Assembly: GCA_035578155.1 (NCBI GenBank)
Contig: JAPWDM010000008.1
Coordinates: 5,504,847-5,568,846, forward strand
Length of the DNA: 64,000 nucleotides
Direction: 5' to 3'
Source of the DNA: Brachynemurus nebulosus
Taxonomy: Eukaryota; Arthropoda; Insecta; Neuroptera; Myrmeleontidae
Shown here: piece after piece, positions 12,885 through 24,500 of the stretch
How positions within the stretch are numbered: the first letter of the stretch is position 1
How the letters are laid out: every line of letters starts with the position of its first letter
Made by a program: the position numbers and the translations under genes
The notes under the pieces: generated by a model
Seen by the model: the letters and a program-made list of their open reading frames with translations, nothing else
Databases searched by the model: none
What the model was told of the DNA's origin: nothing

Positions 12885-14589
12885 GTATTTATGGTATACC
12901 TCTTTTCAGATAAAATTGATCATGAGTTTTCGTTAAAAAATTAAATAATTCTTATATTCGAAACAAATCGATCTTCTATTCTTTTCTAAAAATAAACTGC
13001 AAATTTAAAATTTACAGAAATGCAATAATAAAAAAGATAAAGCCAAGAAAACGGAAATTATTTAAATTCAAAGTTACGAAGCATGGTTAAATTTAACTGA
13101 AATGAACCATATTTACTTATGTGCATGACGTACAGACATCATATCAGGGTTGCCAAGATACAGAGCATACAGAAACAGAGCTGTGCCACAGTAGGTATGG
13201 GGCTACTTAACAATACAGAGTAATTGCCTATATTCAGGAGTAAGTGAGAACATTGCCTATATTACGTTAGAAAACTGAGTGAAAAGCAGTACACAAGATA
13301 TACATATAACATTTGCATAGTTCGTTATAAAAGTAATCATTTTGGTGATCTTTTTAACAAAATATTAAAATTGTTTAAGAATTGCAGATTTTTTTTTGGA
13401 ACTCACAAATGTGGTTGCTTTCAAATGCTGACTACAGGGGCGTAACTAGATTCATTGCGCCCTGGAGCAACCCAATCCACACGCTGATTTTGTTTCGTTC
13501 AAGACGCATTCAAATCGTTGTTAATACTTAAAATTTTTTATTTTTTTTATTTTTTTTTAATCTTTAATTTTTTGAGCGTTTATTAATTCTTTTTTGTCTT
13601 TTTTCAGTTACGCTTTTTTTTACCACACTAGAGGCTGCAAAAATCACCATGAGATCACCCAAAACCGCGCACATTTAAACTCTACCGCCAAAAACCGCGC
13701 GCTTAATGTATCTATGTATTATACCAGAGTATAAATAAAAGATTATTACTATAATAGACAGTATCGAAACGCACTTTCTATCTTTTTTTGATATAAGTAC
13801 AAACAATTAAGCATGTTCTTTTTTGTTTATGTGACTATATGTGTTTATACATGTGAAATTTAGGCTTGATAATGGTCATGTTAAATTATATGAACAACTA
13901 AAAGCAACTTTTTCAAAATTAATTGAGCAAACACGAAATTGATGACAGTATTCAACACGAGAATTTATATTGTTACGACCTATTAGTACCAATTACTGTC
14001 GAAATCTAAAATATTAACTGAATTTTTATAAAATATTAATTATTATTATTTAACGTAGGTATATTTATTTTTACATAAGCATTCAAACTACAATAATACT
14101 TACTCAGAAAAAACATACGTTGAAATTTCCTTTTGAATGATTTAAACAAATTTAATATCACAACATCACAAGACATTTAAGCCACCATAATAATTAAATA
14201 ACAGAAATATCTTAAAGATCATAAAACACACTAAAATTACAAGAAAATATCAAAAATAACTGATGACAAGCTTTAAATAATAGAAATATAATAACAGTTA
14301 ATACTGCATTGCCAACGTTGTTAAAAATTTTAAAAAATCAATGAAAATTAGATAAAGTAAATAACTTACTTAATTATCACTTGTAAATTTCCATAAAATA
14401 ATTTGAACTGCAAATTTGTTTTTCTAAATTAAATTCACTTTAGTGATGATATTTTCACTGCATTATTATGCATAATTTTATGCATTATTTACATAACATG
14501 GATAACCCTTGGAATTTTTTAATTCCAAACATACACTCTTACGTCATCTCGTTTTGTAACTGTTTGTGAAACAAACTATTAGAACTATT
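12885..14589. other. AT-rich region, no gene recognised
   Basis: A possible transposon end (AGGGGCGTAACTAG) lies at 13437, but no partner end was seen. Confidence 0.35.
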
Positions 14590-14597
14590 ATTTAAAC

Positions 14598-14818
14598 CAG
14601 GGGTGGCCAACCCAAAGGATCCTGCGGGCTACTTGGGAAGCACATCATAACTCCGCGGGCCGCATCTAAATTATGTGTTCCCATATATTATGTATTTTTT
14701 TTTAATAAATTGTTGTTCACTACCTTGGTCATTATAAAATAAATATATTTTGTATAAGTGTGATGAATTTAGCGGGCCAAAAAAAAGTCTAAGGCGGGCC
14801 GCGGGTTGGCCACCTCTG
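14598..14818. mobile_element. 221-bp hAT MITE
   Basis: Ends CAGGGGTGGCCAACC and the inverse of GTTGGCCACCTCTG, a classic hAT terminus. A perfect 8-bp duplication ATTTAAAC sits at 14590-14597 and 14819-14826. No coding capacity. Confidence 0.88.
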
Positions 14819-15448
14819 ATTTAAACGATTTAAACTCTGATCATTATACGTATAATAATATATAAATGATACAATATACTAAAAATTACTGAAAGAAAAA
14901 AAAAGAAGAGAAACGAGAAAATTTTTAATAATTTTAATATTTCTTAATTATTTTCAATTTCCCGTGATCTTGAAGCATTAACGCTAAACTATTAACAAAA
15001 AAATACCTTTAACGAGCAAAAATTTAATATGGATTTTCACGAATTAAGTTTTTCAAATGTTAATTTTATTTAATTAAACTGTTCACTTTCTGTAGTCAAA
15101 ATTCTTTCAAAAAATTTTGGGCATTTTCCATTTGTGACACTGTGTAGTTATATAATATGTGTAAAGTAAATAAAATTAAAAAAAAAATTAGTTTCTTTGT
15201 AAAAAAAAAAAGTACAAAAATCACTAAATTTTGGTTGGCATTACTTTTTTTGTATACACTGTGTGACACAGTGTCGTCTGTGTTTTCTAAAGGAAAAAAT
15301 TAACGATGTTGGTAAAAATGAAAAGAACGGTATAAAAAATGTAAAATCCCCTTCAAATTTCATGATTGTCTTTACAGCTAAAATTGTTTTTGCGATGTTT
15401 AAAATGTTTAAATATTGTAATATTATATACACGACAAAATGTACGTAC

Positions 15449-15626
15449 CTCGTGAACCAAATTCTTCACAGGCGGATTCAACGGCCACTTTGTGTGCTTT
15501 ATTTAATTCCACAATTTTATGATTAACGTAAATTGTTGAGCAACGTTCCAAAATTTTTTCTGGAGCACCTTTCATAACTAACAGATAGCTAAAATCTTCT
15601 GTTGTGGAAACTTTATGAATACTGAC
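15449..15626 (-). CDS. Na+/K+-ATPase-like, exon 7 (KGAPE motif), last exon in window
   Basis: 178 nt, tttag acceptor and CGAG|gtacgt donor. It encodes [35 protein letters not shown] and ACEEFGSRG. The next expected text (ERVLGF-type, then DPPR and TGDHP) was looked for on the minus strand from here to position 1 and not found. Confidence 0.9.
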
Positions 15627-18223
15627 CTAAACAAATTAATCCAAAATCATTTTTTTTTTTTTTTTTTTTTGGCGACCGTGTTTGAAAGTATAAAAGGTCG
15701 AAATAATTTCATTTTTAAACCAACAATTTTTGAATTTTTATACTCTTTCTTACATATTGTATGATATACAACAGATTAATATTGATTCCTGTAGCTTATT
15801 TTTTTATTTTTAGGACTTTGAAAATTTATTTATTTATTTTTTTTTTATTTAGGTACTTCATTGTAATAATACAAATATAATACAAGTAAACGTAAAAAAT
15901 ATATTTCTAATTACACTCATTCTTAAAAATTTGGTCAGCCTTGGGACATCAAATACCATTCACCCCTAATCTATTTCTGTCCCATTCGTGTATCCTCCGT
16001 GCGTGTATCTATTCATCCCTACTTTCGTATCTGTCATGGTTGAATATGATGCAAATTAAAATTAAACAATCAATTATTCTAAAAAAAAAAATTGACCTTA
16101 TTTTTCCTATTCTTAACAAATAAAAGAACTAAGAAAATATCTTTTTGACTGTAAACACAATTTAAATAAATTATGAAAAAAGTTTTTAGAACCTTTTTTT
16201 GCACTGTTTCCTTACTAAATTTTCACATTTAATTTTTCTTTATGATCTCAACAATTTAATTATTATTTATTAATAATAACTTACGACAAACTCAAATACA
16301 ACCATCTTCAAATTATCAACTACAATTTCTTGTCATGTTTGTAGTAACTACAAACATAATAAGAAATTATTTTTTATTACTCATGTGGGAGAAGTACTAA
16401 CTTGGCGCACAGATCGCAAAATAGCTGTTTGCCCACTGTACTCTTCCCACATAATTTTTTGCGTGCGGAAAGTAACTTTTTATTACTCATGCGAGAGAAG
16501 TACTAACTTCGCGCACACATTTCTGTACGCAATATAGCTGTTTGCCCACTGTACTCTTCCCACATACATTTTTGCGTGCGGAAAGTAACTTTCCACACGC
16601 AAATTGACAATAAAATACGCAAAATTTAATCAAAACACGCAAAGCCGCCTCTTAATTTTTCATTTAATAAATATTTCATAATTATTTCTATAGAAACCAC
16701 CAACAAAGTAATTTAAACAATAATTAATTCAGAAAAAAAAGACGAACACTCAAAAATATTATTTTAAAAAGTAATAAAAATGTCAAAAATAGTAGTAAAA
16801 ATAGAAAAAAATATGTGAAATTCGTAATAAAAAATAGTATGTGCAACTCGTGCGGGATTGTCGATTGCCCATTCAAGCGAATGAACGTACTCACTACGTT
16901 CGTGTGTTCAACTGCGCTTTCGTGGGCAATCGACAATTCCCCGCACTTATTGCACAATATACTATTTTATGTTCACCCCGTCAGTACTATACAGTCCATT
17001 TTACTGTAATAATTTCATTTTAAATCAAAATATTCAATAATTTCTTGTTCTTTTGTTTATTTGTTAAACAAATGAACAAATATTATCATTATTTTAATAG
17101 TTAAAATTACTGACAAGTGCTGCTATCTGCCAACAAATATGTACATAATCCCAGCAATAACTACTTTTTATGTCATCGAAGATGACATATTAATATGGTT
17201 TTATGACTGAATAATTATTGAGTTGTACATCCATATTGAATAAACGCAAGAGGGCTGTAGAGCTCTGAACAACTATAGAGTTAACAAAAAATCATAAATT
17301 AACATTTCACTGAGATGACATTACTTAGTGCGTGTCAAAAACACGCATTTGACGAATTTTTATGTTCTAACTTAAACTTCATTAGTTTTTTTTTTTTTTG
17401 CAAAATTATATTTTTGAGTGGTCGCCTAAAAAATATTGTTCATAATTTACGTGAAAATTTAATATCGTTATTCATGTTTTACACTTGCATGATATTAACC
17501 GTTTTCACTATTATGTAACTACGAAAATAACGATTTTTACCTGATACTTTTCAGTTGAATTAAACGGTATTTCCACAATTTTTGGACTAGCTTGTTTAAT
17601 ACGATTAATATTTTTGAATGTTATTTCCATAAATTTTAATATTGCCGCCTCAGAGGCATCTCCGGCCACTTTACGACGTAACACATTTATATTTTCTTGA
17701 TCGGGCAAAAATTCACTTCGATTGCACAGCATTGCACAACGTGCTAAAAATTTAAAACCTTCCAAAAAAAAAAGAAGAAAATATCAATACGTTTACAATT
17801 TATACTCTGCAATTACATTAACATGGATATGTTTTTGGATGCTGAAGTAGTTATAAAAGGAAAATTTGTGACGTGAAAAATGTAACGCTACGTATAATTG
17901 AAGTGCGGATAATCAAGAATTATCGTAAAATCGAAATGAATGGAATACTTTCTAAACTTTGTACTTGATTTTCATACATTTTCTTACATATTTTTGGTTC
18001 CGGTAGTTCATTCTTTATTTTTACCATTCTGAATGAGAAATAAGAAATTTTCATAGTTTCCGGTAATTCATTCTTTATTTTTACCATTAATGAGAAATAA
18101 GAAATTTTTACCATACGCTTTTTTAGAGAATTTCCATCCTGGAAATTCAACTATTACAGCGGCACTCATGGTGCAGATCTGGGCCCGGCACTATGACAGA
18201 AATTTGTTTTGACGCCTCGATAA

Positions 18224-18291
<68 letters not shown>

Positions 18292-18501
18292 TGGTTTCTC
18301 GTTGTGAGCAACATCAAAATTGAAATAGAATCATATGCCTTACTCTTTTTATGTATATGCGAATTTTATTATCTAAAAAGAGTAAGGTATATGATTCTAT
18401 TTCAAGTTGCTTACAACGAGAAATCAGTGTATATTTAGTGTTTATAGGGTGCTGTGAGTCACCCCTCAAAAGGGCGACAGTTATTTATTTTACAATTTAC
18501 A

Positions 18502-18569
<68 letters not shown>

Positions 18570-21500
18570 TGTAAATTGTAAAATAAATAACTGTCGCCCT
18601 TTTGAGGGGTGACTCACAGCACCCTATAAACACTAAAACCACAGGATTTTTTTTCGGAATTAACAGTTCGGGAAAATCGCAAATTGACTGGCTGCATGAT
18701 GTTTCAAAATGTTTCTAAGTACGGCCCTGACTAAACTATGCATAAATACCTTCTTAGTATCAAAGGTACAAAATGATTTAATTGACTAAAATTCAGTAAA
18801 ATATGTAAACATGTTAAGATCGTAAACGTGTTTCCCAGATCTTTTTTTTTTTAAAAAAACAGAAAATTTATCTTACAAACATAAGATGGTCAGAACCGGA
18901 CTAAAAATAATTTTTAAGAGCCCTTTTTTTGATCCATATTTAGTATCAAATTTTTTCTGTCAAAAAACAGTTTTGGTCAAATTTATTAGTAAATATTAAT
19001 TACACGGGTGAGATCTATCCACTGATTTCGTAGCGAGATTTATATACTTTCACCCATGTATATATGTGTGTGTGTGCTGCACCATAACTCTCAAATGAAG
19101 CATCCAATTTTTACGAAATTTGGTGGAAAGTCCTAAACTCTTGGATGAGTTCGTCAGCAAGACATGTCCGATTTTTAAAAGCCAAAATTTTGGTTAGAAA
19201 CAAGAAATATTTTATCCGGAGAGTTGCGAGAAACTCTAATTACACAACTATGAATCCTGGCTTAATGTTTGACGATTTTTTTTTAACAGTCCTACCAGTT
19301 TGGATATAAATTTAAATTAATTTATTATTTTTTATTAATAGTGTTTTCTTATGATAAACTCACATACAACCGGCTTCAAACTATCAACTATCGACCGCGG
19401 TAATCACAAAAAATTATAGGGGGTTTTCCTCTATTCATCTCGTGAGCTTTACGCGCATCCATTTTACGATACTTACGAGGCGGTACGGTATTGAACTAGG
19501 CCGTGTTCGATTCGTGATATAAAAAATTTCCGCGCATGTGCAGTATTAAACCGCGCAAACAAAAATTCAAATTATTTAACATCTACTACCATATTTGGAA
19601 GCTTGCAGACGTTATACATTTAAATTTTTTCTAATATGTTCGCGCGGTTTAGTAATGCACATGCGTAAATGCCCTGGAATTTTTTATACCACAAATCGAA
19701 CACGAGGCTATATAAAAGTAGTTCACATAGGTGGCAGCAGTAACTAGTGACAATGTTTGTTGTTTGTTTGTGGGTTAGATTTACCAAAAACATATTTATC
19801 CATGCTTCGATTTTTAAAAAAATTTGCTTTAAACCTGGATCTTTTAGGTACGTTTTTCGTGCAATAACTTGTCGTTCGGTTATATCCACTTCGACAACTT
19901 TATCCATGTACCACAGATGGCGAACAGTCATTCGATTCTGCGTTAACGTGCCCGTCTTGTCCGAACAGATAACCGTAGTCGAACCTAACGTTTCAACGGC
20001 TTCTAAATTTTTAACCAGACAATTTTTTTTCGCCATCCTCTTAGCGGTTAATGTTAAACAGACGGTGACGGTTGTTAATAAACCTTCGGGAACATTGGCG
20101 ACAATAATTCCGATTAAAAATATAATCGATTTTATCCACGTATATCCCAATAGCATGGTGGTACAGAAGAATATAAAGCCGAGCGAACATGCCCAACAAC
20201 TTATAATACCCATGAATCGGCTTATTTCGCGAGCAATCGGAGTTTTTTCTGGTGTTAAGGATGACGCCAATCCAGCAATATGACCCATAATTGTATTATC
20301 ACCGCAACCGATTACAATCCCTGAAAGGAACAAATGTTACTCGGCCAAAGACTACAATTAACTTTATATAGAGGGTGAATAATATGAGAGTTACTTAATT
20401 AAAAAAACAAAAATTATTTAGAATTATAGCTACTGCTAGGCACAATCGACTACTATAGTTAGAATGGGGTATTTGACAATTTTTAAAAAACCATCTTAGT
20501 GTGTTTATTACTTCTTACTAAGCTCATAATACACATTTTTAAATTATTTTGTACTATATTTTTAATAAAACTCATCGACAAAATTTCAGTTTTTAAAAAG
20601 ACCGCAAAAACGATGCTTTCTGCCTCTTTCAAATCATATGACGACATTAGCTCTAAAACATTGAGTAAGGTAAAAGACCCGGTTATTGACCCTGGCCCAG
20701 TTTCTGACCTTTTCAACTTTTTTATAAATTAATAAAAAAACTATATTTTAAACAAGTTAAAAAAATAAATTCTTAATTTAAAGTAATTTATTCTGTGTCT
20801 AATGAATAGCAATTGAAAAAGTATAGAATATATTAACTAAATAAAAAAAAATTTAAGTTTAAAATGTGTGTGAAAGCTATTTTTTAGTTGTTTTCTAAAC
20901 GGTTTACGTTAGAAGATACGGCGTTTTGATTTGTGCAATATTCATCATGTAAGTATGAAAATTTAATTAAAAATATAAATAGTAGTAGTAAGTTTAGTAG
21001 GTACTGGTTTTACTTGTGATATTTGTGTTACTTTTAGAATTTAATTTTTTATTAATAAAAAAAAAATGCGGTACAGATGGTGTATAGCGCGACAGTGTAG
21101 AAACACCAGCAAAAAAACTCCAGATAAACTATTTGTGTCTGTTCCGAAAAATGCAGAATTACTGAGTGTAAACGGTTCAACACGTTTTAAATTGTCAAAT
21201 AATTTAAAAAAAAATTAATAATGAAAAATTTCTTTCATAGTTACCAAAAAAGTAAATCGTTCTTTTCCTAACTACAATATAATACATATTCGAACGAACT
21301 TGTGACGTAAGCTGCTTTTGCTTGATGTTTTCGATTACGTCATTTTTAACGTAAATTTTGTAATTATATTTAATTAAAATTTTTATATTTTTGAATAAAA
21401 TAATTTGTAAAAAAGCAATATTCAGTATCATTATGACTCGAGTAATTATTTAAAAATCAAAATAGATATTTTTTCAACTACTGTCAAATACCCCAATACT

Positions 21501-24500
21501 GGCAGGGTGCGAAGTGAGGACAATTAGATCGATTGCAACGTGAATAGTGGAGAAAATAAGCATTAATAGGGGCTCATACTTATGTGCTTATAGTGTAATA
21601 AAAAATATTAAATACAAATATTTACATTGATCCACTTTGATTATGAACGCAATTGCAACTAATATGTCGTTCCTTATTTATCTGTCAACAGTATTAACGT
21701 CTACACGTCAATCCATAAATACAGAATTAAAAATATTTGATGTATTTTAACTCACATAGTCACATGCAATGATGTTTCATAAGGAGTTCTAGTTACTGAT
21801 GTTTGTCTTATGACTCTACATTCAACTAAATGACTTATGCCAGCATTTCTTAATTCTCGAATTTCCCTGACATGCTTCACCGTCACCAGCAACTTCTTCC
21901 TCAGTAGCTAAAGTTTTTTAGAATTCTCGAAACAAAATATTTTTTTGCTTTGATTTAATACTAAAATTCGAAGTATCTAGTCGTCCGCTAAACGGACGAA
22001 TAAAATAGCCTAGTCGTCCGTTTTGGTTAGGTTAGTTTAGTTAGTTTTGACCATGTCCCTGCCACTCTACATATAGTCTATTATAAAAAAATGGGTCGTT
22101 TTCTGACCCGCTGTAACTAGTATACCAGATGGCGTTGATGTACAGGGAGTTAAAATTAGAGTCGGGACATGAGTTTCGATAGTTCGCTATTTTTCATCAG
22201 ATTCATCTAAAATAAATTGGAAATAAATTAAATATTTAAAAAAATACTTCAACTCAACCTGGAAAGATTAATTAAATTAAAAAATTTTAATTCTTTGTAC
22301 TCAATCATATGATAATTAATTTTGACATCTATTTGATGAAAAATGCTCACATGTCCCAACTCTATTTAGTATACTCCCCTACCATCAGCGCCTCCTAGCA
22401 AACTGTGACAGTCATTGGCCCGTTCTTGAAAACAAGTGGCAGGGACATGGTTTTGACAATATACTTCGATTTTTGATATAAAAACTAGATGGTGAGGTTG
22501 GTTTTGGTTAGGCTAGTTTAGTTAGTTTTGACAATATACTTCGATTTTTGATATAAAAACTAGGTGGTGAGGGTAGTTTTAGTTAGATTAGTTTAGTTAG
22601 TTTTGACAACATACTTCGATTTTTGATATAAAAACTAGGTGGTGAGGGTAGTTTTAGTTAGTTTAGACAATATATTTCGATTTTTGATATAAAAACTAGG
22701 TGGTAAGGTTGGTTTTGGTTAGGTTCCGTTTAGCGGACGGTTAATTTATTTTATTCATCCGTTTGGCGGACAATTAATTTATTTTATTTATCCGTTTAGC
22801 GGACGACTAGCAACACTCATTAAAATTAGCTTTTGATTTGTTAATAATATTATCTAAATCTTTCACCTTCTACTTATATGAGTTACGAAAAATTTCATTA
22901 ATAGTTTTTAAAAAACGACACTGTTCGTAGAATTGCGTAAAGTCCGACACTGATTGTTAAAAAATGTTCAAGTGTTGGTAACAGTCTCGTCGTTATGAGT
23001 ACGAGATTCTAATAAAAATTACAACTCTCAGATTATTCAACCTATATAAAAATTTGAACAACCTTTTGCAGTTCCTTCAACAGCAAATGTGGAAAAAAAC
23101 ACCAAATTTTTTGTTTCAATTGGAATATCACTTGTCGGTTCAGTGCCTCGACTCAGTGCTTCCGTTTCACCCGTCAGTGATGAGTTATCGATCTATATTA
23201 TCAAAAAATAATTAGAATCACCATTACCAGAAAAGATAATATATTACTTTTAAGCCTTGATTTTCGATTAATCGTATATCGGCTGGAATTCGATCTCCGG
23301 ACTTTATGATGACAATATCGCCAACAACCACTTCACTGCTCAATATCGATTGTTGAGTACCGTCACGAATCACTAACGCGTGTGGGGGTATCATATTTTT
23401 AAATGACTCCATTACCTAATTTGTATTTCGGTTTAAATTTTTTTAACGTTCTTAACTACATAAGGGATTTGATCATAGCAAGGCGGTTTGTTTTATGACG
23501 TAAATGTTTCCGTTTAGCGAATTTTTGAATTGAAAATTCAGCTATTACAGCCACTGTCATGACGCGATTTGAGCCTGGGACTATGATGATAGAAATTTAT
23601 TTTGAAGTTCCTTCATTCTAGAAGTCGAAAATGACATTCACTAAAATTTATATGTAGTTATATATGTATATATGTATCCACACGATAACTCTCGAACGAA
23701 ATGTCCTATTTTTACGAAATTTAGTGAAAACATTGGAAATCCAAAAATTTTGGATGACATCTTCAGTCAGACGTGTTTGATGTCCGATACATAGTTTTTT
23801 GGGAATTTTTACACCATTAGAGAGAGGAGGAAAAATCAAATAAAACAGGTTTTTGCAATTCCGGGACTAAAAGACATGATTTAGTCTCTCATAATAGGGA
23901 GTAAAGTGCCGCTTTTAATCCCAAGGGACTAAAAAATTCACTTTTAGTCCCAAAGGACTAAAAATTTATTTTGCTCCCGCTTTTAAACCAATCAGCAAGC
24001 ACAATTTGCATAAATTTAACTTAAATAGCGTTGCTAGGTTATTTAAAATAATAAAAAAATTCAAACTTGTAGATAAAGACAAACAATTGTATTGTACAAT
24101 TCGATTGATTTATCCAAAGTATACTTGATGGAATATTATTACATACAATTTGAATGACATTTAAGTAATTTTTTTAAATTTTTATAATTTTAAATTATCG
24201 GGAATTGCAAAAATTAGTTAATTACACCAAAGAACACGAAAGGGTTTTTTTTCACCCCTCGTGCGATTTGTTGCCCTAGGGCCTTTACAGGCCCCCTGGC
24301 AACAAACTTCACACTCGGGAGTAGAACTCACACTTTAGTCCCTTGGTCTATAACATACTATTTTCAACTATTATTCTATGTAAACTGGTTTCCAAGAAAA
24401 ATTAATTTTTGTAAACGGAAATTCGCTATGTTATACAGGATGCTGTGACAGAGGGTATTATTTTTTTATACTTGCTGTGATCAAGGTTGCCATGATGAAA

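Noticed and set aside
19620..19834. Extension of ATPase-like exon 5 to the stop codon in the same frame
   Set aside because: The extra residues do not match the family, and the donor at 19834 joins perfectly with exon 6.
19747..20283. 178-codon plus-strand frame opposite ATPase-like exon 5
   Set aside because: Antisense shadow of a strongly conserved exon.
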